Shown piece by piece: positions 28,182-37,982 of a stretch of 48,461 bases of DNA. Made by a program: the position numbers and the translations under genes. The notes under the pieces are model-generated. The model was not told the origin of the DNA. It saw only the letters and a list, made by a program, of their open reading frames with translations, and did no database searches. The stretch is from the NCBI GenBank assembly GCA_938091805.1, contig CALKGV010000081.1, positions 1 to 48,461 of the forward strand. The letters are read 5' to 3'. The DNA comes from an uncultured archaeon (GTDB lineage Archaea > Thermoproteota > Bathyarchaeia > Bathyarchaeales > DTEX01). Within the stretch, counting starts at the first letter, position 1, and each line of letters opens with the position of its first letter.

Positions 28182-29816
28182 TCAGAATTCCGGTTTCTCC
28201 TTACCCTGCTTTCTGTCAAGGCATGATTTGATGAAACCGTAATACTCCGGATCAGGCCTTCCAGGTCTGCTCTTGAACTCACCATGGAACTGCGACGCGA
28301 AGAAGAAGAACTTGTCAGGTAACTCTAGGATTTCCATACGCCTACCATCAGGGCTTTTTCCCGAGAAAACTAGCCCATGCTTCTGAAAGGTATCTATGTA
28401 TTCAGGATTAACTTCGTATCTATGCCTATGCCTCTCGTAAATCTCCGCTGCGCCATAAAGTTTATGGGCTAATGTGCCTTCCTTCACGACTATTTTATGA
28501 GCGCCTAGACGCATCGTGGCACCTTTATATGTCATCCAATGCTGCTCAGGCATTAAATCAATCACCGGATGCTGCGTGTTTTCATCTATCTCCGTGCTGT
28601 TTGCGCCATCCAATCCACAGATGTTTCTTGCAAACTCAACAACTGCCAACTGAAAACCGTAACATATCCCTAGAAATGGAATATTATGCTCCCTTGCAAA
28701 CTGAATTGCCATAATCTTTCCCAAACTGCCCCGTGGCCCAAAGCCGTAGGGAATAAATATGCCATCGTAATTTTTCAGATCACCAATTTTTTTCGGATTC
28801 TCCTCAAACGTTTCAGCCTCAATATAATCTATCAAAACCTGAGCGCCACATGCCGCGCCAGCATGCCTTAACGCCTCATTCATGCTGACGTAGCTATCTG
28901 CTAAGCCTGCGTATTTTCCAACGAGCGCTATCCTCACGGTGTGTTTGCAATTTTCAATAGATTCAATGAATTTTTTCCACCTTTCCATCTCATCAACGTT
29001 AAGGTAATTGAATGTTAAACCTAAACGTCTGCATATGTAGTCGCCCATCCCCTGCTCTTCCAGAATTAATGGCACTTTATATATAGTTGACACGTTGTAG
29101 GAGCAGAAGACAGCATCTTTATGTATGGTTCCGAAAAGCGATATTTTATCAAGAACATCTCTACTTATCATCTTTGCACACCTAGCAACTATTATGTCTG
29201 GCTGGATACCTATTCGGCGCAGCTCATTCACGCTATGCTGCAGAGGCTTTGTTTTCATCTCCGATGTTACATCAAGTATAGGCACTAAGGCCACATGTAT
29301 ATAGAGCGTGTTTTCGTAGCCCTCTTCAAGACGCATTTGCCGAATTGCTTCCAGAAAAGGCAAACCCTCTATGTCGCCTACTGTTCCTCCGCATTCTGTT
29401 AGAACAATATCAGCTCCAGATTTTTCAGCAACTGAGCGTATTCTAAATTTGATTTCATCAGTTACATGCGGAATTATTTGCACGCATTTTCCAAGAAAAT
29501 CTCCTCTCCTCTCCTTTTCAATAACAGCCTGATACACCTGCCCCGTTGTAATATTGTTCTCCTTAGATAGGTTAATGTCGAGAAATCTTTCGTACCAGCC
29601 TAGATCTAAATCTGTTTCGCCACCATCATTGGTGACAAATACTTCACCATGAACATATGGATTCATTGTTCCAGCATCAACGTTTACATAGGGATCCATC
29701 TTAATCGCCGTAACCGAGAAGCCCCTAAACTGGAGCATTTTACCCACAGAAGACGTAACGATACCTTTACCAACGGAGCTTAATACTCCACCTGTGACAA
29801 ATATGTATTTGACCAT
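28182..29816 (-). CDS. pyrG: CTP synthase
   Basis: [32 protein letters not shown] and GATase [19 protein letters not shown]. Confidence 0.97.
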   Translation of the reverse strand: MVKYIFVTGGVLSSVGKGIVTSSVGKMLQFRGFSVTAIKMDPYVNVDAGTMNPYVHGEVFVTNDGGETDLDLGWYERFLDINLSKENNITTGQVYQAVIEKERRGDFLGKCVQIIPHVTDEIKFRIRSVAEKSGADIVLTECGGTVGDIEGLPFLEAIRQMRLEEGYENTLYIHVALVPILDVTSEMKTKPLQHSVNELRRIGIQPDIIVARCAKMISRDVLDKISLFGTIHKDAVFCSYNVSTIYKVPLILEEQGMGDYICRRLGLTFNYLNVDEMERWKKFIESIENCKHTVRIALVGKYAGLADSYVSMNEALRHAGAACGAQVLIDYIEAETFEENPKKIGDLKNYDGIFIPYGFGPRGSLGKIMAIQFAREHNIPFLGICYGFQLAVVEFARNICGLDGANSTEIDENTQHPVIDLMPEQHWMTYKGATMRLGAHKIVVKEGTLAHKLYGAAEIYERHRHRYEVNPEYIDTFQKHGLVFSGKSPDGRRMEILELPDKFFFFASQFHGEFKSRPGRPDPEYYGFIKSCLDRKQGKEKPEF

Positions 29817-29970
29817 GCCGCTTCTCATCTCACAAACAAAACAATAATTAAAAATTAACCTATTTAAAACTATTAATAATGCTGAAATTAAATGGAAATA
29901 GTAGCGAAAAGTTTTTCTTTAAAGATATCGTTTACCCTATAGATTAATGTTAAAAAGGAGAGTTTAAACC

Positions 29971-30999
29971 ATGAGAGTTGGTGTTCTAACAGGTGGTGGA
30001 GACGCCCCTGGACTAAACGCTGCAATAAGGGCTATAGTGAAAAAATGTGAGAAATATGGCTTCGAGGTTCTAGGCGTTAGGCGGGGCTGGGCCGGCATGT
30101 TGGAAGGTGATGCCGTACCATTAAATTACGAGAATATTAAGGATATAATTTCTAAGGGTGGAACAATAATTAAGACTTCTAGGACCAATCCGCTGAAGCA
30201 ACCGGATGGAATAGCCAAGATATCTGAAAACTTTAAGAATCTAGGACTCGACGCTTTAATAGCGATTGGTGGGGATGACACATTAAGCGTTGCCAAAGCT
30301 CTCAGCGACGCAGGATTAAAAGTTATTGGAATTCCGAAAACAATAGATTATGATGTACCAGGAACAGAGTTCACAATAGGCTTCGATACGGCAATAAATG
30401 AAGCCATGCATCAAATAGAGAACATTAAGGCCACGGCGGACGCTCATGAAAGAGTGTTCGTAGTTGAGATTATGGGCAGACATGCCGGATGGATAGCCTT
30501 ATACTCCGGGCTTGCTGCTGGAGCGGATCTGATTTTAATTCCTGAAGAGCCATTCAGCATAGAAGATGTGGCAAACTTTGTGAGTAGAAAAATTGAAAGC
30601 GGACAGAAAGCCATAGTTATCGTTATAGCAGAGGGCGCACTAATTAAAGGCTATAAGGGACCGGTAACAAAAGACATGAAGGTTGACCAATTTGGCCACG
30701 TATACCTAGGCGGCATAGGCGATTTCTTAGCTAAGGAGATTGAGAAGGCGATAGGGGTTGAAACAAGATCCGTTACACCGGCTCATACAATAAGGGGCGG
30801 ATCACCGACAGCTTTAGATAGATTGATATCCACAAGATATGGACTAGCGGCAGTTGATCTGGTCAAGGAAGGAAAATTCGGCATGATGGTTGCCTTAAAG
30901 GCTGGCAATATCGTTGCTGTTCCGCTATCCGAGGCTACTGGCAAAACTAAGCAGGTTGATTCACAATTATATGAGGAAGCTAAAATATTCTTCGAGTGA
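29971..30999 (+). CDS. 6-phosphofructokinase (PfkA family, PPi-type active-site residues)
   Basis: VGVLTGGGDAPGLNAAIRAIV, AIGGDDTLSVA, GIPKTIDYDVPGTEFTIGFDTA, and VEIMGRHAGWIAL. Confidence 0.94.
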   Translation: MRVGVLTGGGDAPGLNAAIRAIVKKCEKYGFEVLGVRRGWAGMLEGDAVPLNYENIKDIISKGGTIIKTSRTNPLKQPDGIAKISENFKNLGLDALIAIGGDDTLSVAKALSDAGLKVIGIPKTIDYDVPGTEFTIGFDTAINEAMHQIENIKATADAHERVFVVEIMGRHAGWIALYSGLAAGADLILIPEEPFSIEDVANFVSRKIESGQKAIVIVIAEGALIKGYKGPVTKDMKVDQFGHVYLGGIGDFLAKEIEKAIGVETRSVTPAHTIRGGSPTALDRLISTRYGLAAVDLVKEGKFGMMVALKAGNIVAVPLSEATGKTKQVDSQLYEEAKIFFE

Positions 31000-31041
31000 T
31001 TCTTAGATCTCCAGGATTTTTCATCTCGTGATTATTTTATT

Positions 31042-32022
31042 TTAGATCCTGATGCTTAAGCCCTGATCCTCAAGGAAATTATTCAGCTCGTCCCTGTATG
31101 GCAGAGCTGTGATTGCACCATGCTTCGTAACTACTAAAGCTCCAACAGCATTAGCCACCGTGACGCATTTTTCTAAATCCCAACCTTTCAGCAACCCAAC
31201 CAGTAAACCAGCGTTCCATCCATCCCCAGCCCCAGTTGTATCTACAGCCTTAACCTTAAAGGCGGGTATGTAAATACGTTTTCCATCCTTAGTTTTCACA
31301 AGAGAACCTTTTTCACCCATCTTCATCCCAACAACTTCAACCCCATGTTTCAGGGCCTTATCAGCAGCCTCATCTGGATTCCGGGTACCAAACATGAACT
31401 CCGATTCTTCGCGTGAAAATGTTGCTATATCTGATAACCTAAGAACTTTTCTATATATCCTTCTTATTGCATTCTCAGATCTCCAAACATCAAGCCTCAA
31501 AGTTGGGTCAAATGATACTTTAACTCCTTCCCTCCTAGCATGGATTATAGCTGAGAATATAGCCCTCCTAGATGGATTTCCAGAAAGGGCGAAGCCTGAA
31601 ACATGAAGGATCCTTGAGGAAGAAATATATCCGTAATCGATATCTTCCGAAGATAAGGTGTCAACCGAAGTTCCCCTAACCCAGGGTGATCTATAAAATA
31701 TGAATGTGCGTTCTCCGGTTTCAGGCTCGTTGGCCACAAAAGCCAAGGTTGTTCTCACATTCTTTTTAATCTTCACTCTCGAAACATCAACGCCATTATT
31801 TTTCAGCTCACTCAATAAAAACTGACCGAAGGGATCATCACCAACAACAGTTATGGCCCCAGCGGCGGATCCTAGTCTAGCAACTCCAACAAGAGTGTTC
31901 ATCGGCGCGCCGCCAAAGCATTTTTTAAAAGTTAAAGCTTCAATGTAGGAGACGGGTTCCGTGGAGACAAAGTCTACCAGAACTTCTCCTATACCTACAA
32001 TTTCAGGATTCATTCCAATCAC
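31042..32022 (-). CDS. PfkB family carbohydrate kinase
   Basis: FGGAPMNTLVGVARLGSAAGAITVVGDDPFGQFL and VDTTGAGDGWNAGLL. Confidence 0.93.
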   Translation of the reverse strand: MIGMNPEIVGIGEVLVDFVSTEPVSYIEALTFKKCFGGAPMNTLVGVARLGSAAGAITVVGDDPFGQFLLSELKNNGVDVSRVKIKKNVRTTLAFVANEPETGERTFIFYRSPWVRGTSVDTLSSEDIDYGYISSSRILHVSGFALSGNPSRRAIFSAIIHARREGVKVSFDPTLRLDVWRSENAIRRIYRKVLRLSDIATFSREESEFMFGTRNPDEAADKALKHGVEVVGMKMGEKGSLVKTKDGKRIYIPAFKVKAVDTTGAGDGWNAGLLVGLLKGWDLEKCVTVANAVGALVVTKHGAITALPYRDELNNFLEDQGLSIRI

Positions 32023-32027
32023 GCCAA

Positions 32028-33314
32028 CTATTTCTTCCTCCCTAACCTTTCAATGCCATTCATGTATGGTCTTAAAACTTCCGGTATTATGACTGATCCA
32101 TCCTTCTGCTGGTAATGCTCCAAAATAGCTATCATCGTTCGACTGGTCGCTAAAGCCGTGCTGTTCAATGTATGCACAAAACCTTTAGGCGGCTTCCCAG
32201 TTCCCTCTCGATATTTTATGTTCAATCTTCTCGCTTGATAATCTGTACAGTTTGAGTTTGAACCTATCTCCCTAAATTTCCCATCCACCATCCAAACTTC
32301 CGTATCGTATTTTTTGGCTGCGATAGAGCCTATATCACCAGTGCAGACATTAACCACCCGATAGTGTAATCCAAGCATTTGGTACATTTGCTCGCAATTC
32401 CATTGGAGCTCCTCATGAATCTCCCAGGATTGATTCGGCAAGCAGAAAACAAATTGCTCAACCTTGTTAAATTGATGCATTCTGAAGAAGCCCTTAGTAT
32501 ATTTGCCATGAGTTCCAACTTCCCGCCTAAAGTTGGTGCTTATCCCAACAAACTTCAGCGGCAGATCTTTCTTGTCGAGAACCTCATTCATATACATTGC
32601 TGCTATAGGATGCTCGCTTGTGGCAATGAGATATATATCCTCATTCTCAATCTTATACATGACGGACTCGAAATCTGCGATGTCAACGCAGCCCTCATAA
32701 GGCTTTCTGCGAAGCATGAAAGGAGGCTCAATCAATATATACCCACGTTTTCTAAGAAAGTCTATGGCAAACCTCTCTATCGCAAGATCTAATAGGACAA
32801 GCTCCTCCTTCAAATAATAGAAGCCTGACCCTGCAACCTTATTCGCTCTCTCCTCATCAACAAGCCCCAAATCAAGAGCTATCTCTAAATGCCCCTTGGG
32901 TTTAAAATCAAACTTTGGCGGTGAACCCCATCGCCTTATTTCAACATTATCGTTCTCATCGCGACCATAAGGAACCGATTCGTGCAACAGGTTTGGTATA
33001 CGCATGAGAATGCCTATAGATTTTCGCCTATACTCTTCTGTAATATCCTCCATCTCTCTTATTTTATTCTGCAACCTTTCAGCTTCCACTAACATCTGAA
33101 CCACATCTTCCTCCGTCTTCTTTCTTTGAGCAATTTCAAGGCTTAGTTGATTTCGTTTCTTCCTTAGATTATTTAATTCTGTTTGCATTAACCGCCACTG
33201 CCTATCAACCTCTATAAACTCCTCTAGGATTCTAAGTTTTTCCGGATCATTCCTTCTACTGATATTTTCCCTAACAAGATTCGGATTCTCCCTTATCAGC
33301 TTAACATCGATCAT
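32028..33314 (-). CDS. serS: Seryl-tRNA synthetase
   Basis: MIDVKLIRENPNLVRENISRR N-terminal coiled coil, FRREVGTHGKYTKGFFRMHQFNKVEQFVF motif 2, and NSTALATSRTMIAILEHYQ motif 3. Confidence 0.97.
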   Translation of the reverse strand: MIDVKLIRENPNLVRENISRRNDPEKLRILEEFIEVDRQWRLMQTELNNLRKKRNQLSLEIAQRKKTEEDVVQMLVEAERLQNKIREMEDITEEYRRKSIGILMRIPNLLHESVPYGRDENDNVEIRRWGSPPKFDFKPKGHLEIALDLGLVDEERANKVAGSGFYYLKEELVLLDLAIERFAIDFLRKRGYILIEPPFMLRRKPYEGCVDIADFESVMYKIENEDIYLIATSEHPIAAMYMNEVLDKKDLPLKFVGISTNFRREVGTHGKYTKGFFRMHQFNKVEQFVFCLPNQSWEIHEELQWNCEQMYQMLGLHYRVVNVCTGDIGSIAAKKYDTEVWMVDGKFREIGSNSNCTDYQARRLNIKYREGTGKPPKGFVHTLNSTALATSRTMIAILEHYQQKDGSVIIPEVLRPYMNGIERLGRKK

Positions 33315-33392
33315 TCATAGCACCAGCGCCTTTTAAAAACCATGAATTTATTCAAATAGGGATTAATATAAAGATGTAGGTCTCTGCGATGT

Positions 33393-33452
33393 TGTCAAGT
33401 TAAGCCCATTTATTTAAATACTCCTTTATAAATACAGTATCTTAACTTGACA
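33393..33452. repeat. 60-bp hairpin-forming inverted repeat (12-bp arms)
   Basis: TGTCAAGTTAAG (33393-33404) and CTTAACTTGACA (33441-33452) are perfect reverse complements around an AT-rich centre. Confidence 0.8.
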
Positions 33453-33470
33453 GTATCGTCTCTGCCTCAG

Positions 33471-33633
33471 GGGCGTGTCCAATAATTACTTAAATTTTGA
33501 TGTTTCTGAACTGTTTTTCCGGATTAAGCTATCCTTCGCCACCATTTACGATCGGCTGAAGAGGCGGAAATACTCTCCCCTTCACTGTTCCAGCATGGAA
33601 AACAATTCTCCACAATAATTATTGGACACGCCC
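33471..33633. mobile_element. MITE-like non-autonomous element, 163 bp, with 18-bp TIRs and 10-bp direct repeat
   Basis: Left TIR GGGCGTGTCCAATAATTA (33471-33488); right TAATTATTGGACACGCCC (33616-33633), an exact reverse complement. Flanked by TCTGCCTCAG at 33461-33470 and 33634-33643. Confidence 0.85.
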
Positions 33634-33695
33634 TCTGCCTCAGCAAACCTTTAATATTACTCCACAATTAATTTGGGTTGCAGTGGTGTTGAGAA

Positions 33696-34388
33696 ATGTC
33701 GAAAAGCACTAGAGTTAGGGATAAGTGGCGTAGCAAAAAATGGTTCACCGTAGTGACACCGCCATACTTTGGAAGCGTTGAAATAGGAGCTGTACCAGCT
33801 GATGACCCGCAGAAGATTATAGGCAGGGTTATTGAGTCAACGCTTTACGATATAACGGAGGACTTCGCCCATCAATACTTGAAGACTTACTTCCAAGTTG
33901 TTGGGGTAGATGGCAAAAAGGCTTTAACAATCTTTAAGGGGCATGAATATTCCCGTGATTACCTTAGGAGCCTAGTTAGGAGGAGGACAACACGTGTGGA
34001 CGGAATATTCGACGTGGTCACGAAAGATAATTACAAGTTAAGAGTTGCCGCATGCGCCTTCACGAATACGAGGATAAAGACATCCCAGGAGACGGAAATA
34101 CGGGCGATAATGAAGAGAATTATTGAGGAAAAAGCTCAATCACTCAGCTTTGACCAGTTTGTACAAGAAGCCGTATTAGGTAAAATAGCCTCAGACATCT
34201 ATAATGAAACTAAAAAAATAGCGCCCCTACGTCATGTGGGCATAAGGAAGTCTAAAGTGCTTTCAAAGCCGCAAGTTCAGATCGGAACTGAGAAGACAGA
34301 AGGCACCTCCGCCATAATTAATGAGGACGCTGAAGCCTCCTCATCTGAGGAATCGAATGAGGATTTGGAAGACAGCAAGAGCAAGTAA
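33696..34388 (+). CDS. rps3ae: 30S ribosomal protein S3Ae (eS1)
   Basis: VRDKWRSKKWFTVVTPPYFGSVEIGAVPADDPQKIIGRVIESTLYDITEDFAHQYLK. Confidence 0.96.
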   Translation: MSKSTRVRDKWRSKKWFTVVTPPYFGSVEIGAVPADDPQKIIGRVIESTLYDITEDFAHQYLKTYFQVVGVDGKKALTIFKGHEYSRDYLRSLVRRRTTRVDGIFDVVTKDNYKLRVAACAFTNTRIKTSQETEIRAIMKRIIEEKAQSLSFDQFVQEAVLGKIASDIYNETKKIAPLRHVGIRKSKVLSKPQVQIGTEKTEGTSAIINEDAEASSSEESNEDLEDSKSK

Positions 34389-34456
34389 TAAACACAAGCG
34401 TATAATTCTGTTCTAGGTCGATTTTAAGAATTTTAAGAGAGTCGCGTAAGCCGAAT

Positions 34457-35089
34457 ATGAACGCAGAATTCTCCGCATCTTCTTTGAGAAGAAGAGTTGC
34501 TAGAGAAGCGGCGCTCCTATTGTATACAATGCAGGAGAAAGAGTTTAAGCAGGCTAAGGAAAGAGCCGCTAAAATTTTAGGCTTAAGAATAATGCCGACT
34601 AATCTTGAAGTTGCTGAAGAACTCGACTCAATCGCAGATGAATATGAGGGATTTGAAAGGAAGAAGAGGTTAATTTATATGCGCAGAGAAGCCTTAAAAA
34701 TAATGAAATCCCTTAGAGAGTTTAATCCGAGACTTATAGGAAGCGTTTGGAGGGGGACCGCGAATAAAAATAGCGACATAGACATAGTTGTTTTCTCCCA
34801 AAACAAGGATTCAGTAATGGATTTTCTTCGTAGAAAAGGCTTTAAAATAGCAAGAACAGAGTATACCCCTGCAACAAAAGAGGGTAGTAATGAAGTTTTA
34901 CATATATTTATAAGCCTTCCATCCGGCGATGAAGCGGAGGTAGTTGTTAAAGACTTAGATGATATACATAGAGAAGAGCGCTGCGAAATTTATGGTGATC
35001 AAAAAAGGGGTTTAAGTATAAACCAGTTAAGTAAGGTTCTTAAAAACAACCCATTACAAAGGTTCCTTCCCGAAAAGAGACGAATTTAA
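34457..35089 (+). CDS. Pol-beta-like nucleotidyltransferase domain protein
   Basis: IGSVWRGTANKNSDIDIVVFSQNKDSVMDFLRRKGF has the GS..RG...SDIDI signature. Confidence 0.75.
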   Translation: MNAEFSASSLRRRVAREAALLLYTMQEKEFKQAKERAAKILGLRIMPTNLEVAEELDSIADEYEGFERKKRLIYMRREALKIMKSLREFNPRLIGSVWRGTANKNSDIDIVVFSQNKDSVMDFLRRKGFKIARTEYTPATKEGSNEVLHIFISLPSGDEAEVVVKDLDDIHREERCEIYGDQKRGLSINQLSKVLKNNPLQRFLPEKRRI

Positions 35090-35170
35090 GAGAGCGATGC
35101 GTCTCCAGCGAAGCAACTGTGAAAATATTCAAAACATTTTAATATATTCTCCAACAGAATATTACTTAAT

Positions 35171-35533
35171 GTGGAGCAGAGAAGAATGGAAATAGGCCGA
35201 GATCGGTTTAGGAAGATGTTCCCCAACTTGGCAAAGGAAATTGAGGGAGAGAAAAATAAGGTAACAATATCTTCAGTGAGGCTGGATTCTGAAGAAGGTG
35301 AAAGAGCTGCATCTAAAAGATTTGATGGATACAATCCAGACGTAGTTGACTTCCTAAGAAGATGCGATACTGAACAGCAGGCTGAAGAAATAATAGCCTA
35401 CTTAGAAAGAAGGGGGGAGATAAGCCAACAATATGCCATAGACCTAAGAAAACAGCTAAAAAACAAGGGCGTCAGAAGCTTCGGTCCAAAGAAGGAGGAC
35501 GCATACTACCTTAGGCAAGCCGGCTTCAAATGA
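35171..35533 (+). CDS. DUF2095-like archaeal protein
   Basis: RFRKMFPNLAKEIE ... GYNPDVVDFLRRCDTEQQAEEIIAYLERRGEISQQYAIDLRKQL; GTG start. Confidence 0.65.
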   Translation: MEQRRMEIGRDRFRKMFPNLAKEIEGEKNKVTISSVRLDSEEGERAASKRFDGYNPDVVDFLRRCDTEQQAEEIIAYLERRGEISQQYAIDLRKQLKNKGVRSFGPKKEDAYYLRQAGFK

Positions 35534-35599
35534 GCTTTTATTAAAGTTATATAGTTCTTATTTATATTCAATAGCCTAGAAGTAGGAGCTGCATCATTA

Positions 35600-37327
35600 A
35601 TGCAAAAGTCAAAAATGCTAGCAACATGCTTGCTTGTCGCACTCCAAACTTTAGCCATAATGTTCTCATCTCCAGTTTTTGTAGATGCGGAGAACGGTTT
35701 CACTCAGTGTTTACCCGTAACTTTTCCGAAAATACACGTAGAGAGGAAGATAAATCTTATTAGCGGCGGATACTTGATGATTAACGATACATTTCTTTTA
35801 ACTCCACACAATTTCAGCGACTCAGCAGCTTCCATAACCAGCTACCTCGTGGGGTTACCTAAAAATTACAGTAGTAACCTAATATATTACTCGGCTAAGA
35901 GCGATGGGGAAAAATTAGCAGTAATGCCCGTAGAGAAAGCTGATGACTTCTTATGGTTAAATATTTCCTTTCCGAAACCGATCGAATTGGTAGATAATGC
36001 AACATACAATTTTACAATCTCATACATGTTTTCCGGCTTGATTACAAGAAAGTCTAACAATCTTTTTCACGTTAATTTCCCATTATATCCGTCTTTAATG
36101 AGCAGCGCTGACCACTGCAACGTAACAGTGATGCTTCCTGTCGCAGCCTCCTCATACCCAAGAGATATTTTATCAAATAAAACTGAGACCCCTACGGTGC
36201 TCTATAATTTCACGAGCCCGCTAGCATCTCACGCGAATATTTCCTCATGGGTTGAGTTTTCAACCTCTACCTTTGAATTGTTTGAACTTAAGGAAATTAG
36301 GAGAGAGATAATGATTGATCAATGGGGCAAAATTACTGTAATAGACTTCTATCAGCTAACAAGCATGGTGAATGTTTATAGAATCACATTTATTTTGCCT
36401 AAAGGTGCAAGCGACATTTCCATCTACGATGCTTATGGCAAGTATGAGCAAAGCCAAATATTTGTAAATAGGGGAAACTATACGGAGGTGGATCTAACTA
36501 CCAGAGATCTTCTAAGAGAAAGTGGCAATGTGAAGTTAGCGATATCATACACATTGCCACTTTGGGAGTACATTACTAAGAGAAGCTGGCAAGATTACAC
36601 TTTAAATATGAACATAACGAAGCCGAATGTGGGAATCATAAGCAAACCAAAAACATGGATTATTAAAAAGATTAAAGTTTCAGTATCACTACCTGAAGGA
36701 GCGACCCCTCAAGGGGAAATTGAAAAGGAATGGTTAAACGTAACAAATCTTCAAAATCTAGATTTCAGCCTAAAATACCAGTATAATGTTCTTTGGGCAG
36801 CCTTCAAACCAACTTTATGGGCTGGATTAGCTATGGGTTTGGCCACTTTAATCTTTTCACTCATTAAATTAATGGGAAAAACTGAGGCGCATGCTGTAAC
36901 CGCTGTTTCTTCAGAAACCATAAGGAAGTTTATTGAATTGCTTGAAGAGAGAAATCGCATAATGTCTGAAATAGAAAACCTAGATCAACAATCCAGAAGA
37001 AGGAAAATATCTAGACGCCACTATAGGCTGCAAAGGAGAACCCTTGAGGAACGCCTATCCATTATTCAAAGGGATTTCTCCAACATAAAAAGAGAGATGG
37101 AATCCTTCGGGGCCAGATATGCCGACATGATGAGACGGTTTGAAACCGCCAGCTTTGACATTGAAACTATGAATAGAAACACAGCCGATGTTGAATCCAA
37201 ATATCAACGTGGCGAAATATCTGCTGAAGCCCGCAAAAAACTGCTCAATGAATACGGGCGGAAGAAGGAAAATGCGGAAAGCATAATCGATGAAATCCTC
37301 TTAAGACTTAAGGAAGAGCTTAGGTGA
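35600..37327 (+). CDS. Single-pass membrane protein: signal peptide, large extracellular domain, TM, cytoplasmic coiled coil
   Basis: LATCLLVALQTLAIMFSSPVFVDA signal, many N-x-S/T sequons, TM LWAGLAMGLATLIFSLIKLM, then ~165 charged coiled-coil residues. Confidence 0.75.
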   Translation: MQKSKMLATCLLVALQTLAIMFSSPVFVDAENGFTQCLPVTFPKIHVERKINLISGGYLMINDTFLLTPHNFSDSAASITSYLVGLPKNYSSNLIYYSAKSDGEKLAVMPVEKADDFLWLNISFPKPIELVDNATYNFTISYMFSGLITRKSNNLFHVNFPLYPSLMSSADHCNVTVMLPVAASSYPRDILSNKTETPTVLYNFTSPLASHANISSWVEFSTSTFELFELKEIRREIMIDQWGKITVIDFYQLTSMVNVYRITFILPKGASDISIYDAYGKYEQSQIFVNRGNYTEVDLTTRDLLRESGNVKLAISYTLPLWEYITKRSWQDYTLNMNITKPNVGIISKPKTWIIKKIKVSVSLPEGATPQGEIEKEWLNVTNLQNLDFSLKYQYNVLWAAFKPTLWAGLAMGLATLIFSLIKLMGKTEAHAVTAVSSETIRKFIELLEERNRIMSEIENLDQQSRRRKISRRHYRLQRRTLEERLSIIQRDFSNIKREMESFGARYADMMRRFETASFDIETMNRNTADVESKYQRGEISAEARKKLLNEYGRKKENAESIIDEILLRLKEELR

Positions 37328-37329
37328 GC

Positions 37330-37725
37330 CTCTCCACGGCTGAAGCCGGAAGCTTCCAGCGTTCAGCAGCGGCTTTACGCCTTCACCTTCAGCCTCATCT
37401 GCTCCAAGATTATTCAGAAGTTTTCTCGTTTAGCCTTTTCAACAATGTCTTTGCCGACCCTATGCATTAGCTGCTCCGTTCGGCTCTCTCCCTTTCGCGG
37501 TATTTAGCTTGAAGCATCTGAGACTTTCTACGGTCGCCCCAGAACTCCCTCTGAATCTTCCTAAGCTTCTCAAAATATGCATGGTGTATTCTCGGCAGGT
37601 TGCTTAAATCGTATTTGAACAATTCTCCTTTGCTGGTTGCGCGCGAGACTTCTCTCGTTTGCGTCTATCCCCATGTACCTCCTAGGCTCGATCACCTCGG
37701 CGGTCTTTGAGAAGGCGCATCAGGA
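37330..37725 (-). pseudogene. TnpB (IS200/IS605) internal remnant plus right-end-like hairpin
   Basis: Reverse strand: AEVIEPRRYMGIDANER / FKYDLSNLPRIHHAYFEKLRKIQREFWGDRRKSQMLQAKYRERE / RTEQLMHRVGKDIVEKAKREN across shifted frames, matching the TnpB RuvC-I region. Downstream CTTCCGGCTTCAGCCGTGGAGAGG hairpin. Confidence 0.75.
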
Positions 37726-37791
37726 ACCAAAATCCAAAAAGATTTTATATTAAATAATATTAACTTTTAGAAATTAAGAGGCGACTTAGAT

Positions 37792-37974
37792 ATGGTGAAA
37801 ATAGAGATTGATCTTGAGAAATGCACAGGATGTGGAACATGCGTTGATGTCTGTCCTTCAGGAGTATACGAACTTAGAGATGGAAAATCCGTTGCTGTTA
37901 ATGTTGATGCTTGTCTTCTCTGCAGGGCATGTGAAATGCAGTGTCCAAATAGCGCAATAAAAGTTATCGAGTAA
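37792..37974 (+). CDS. 2[4Fe-4S] ferredoxin
   Basis: CTGCGTCVDVCPSGVYEL and CLLCRACEMQCPNSAIKV. Confidence 0.93.
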   Translation: MVKIEIDLEKCTGCGTCVDVCPSGVYELRDGKSVAVNVDACLLCRACEMQCPNSAIKVIE

Positions 37975-37982
37975 TTAATGCA

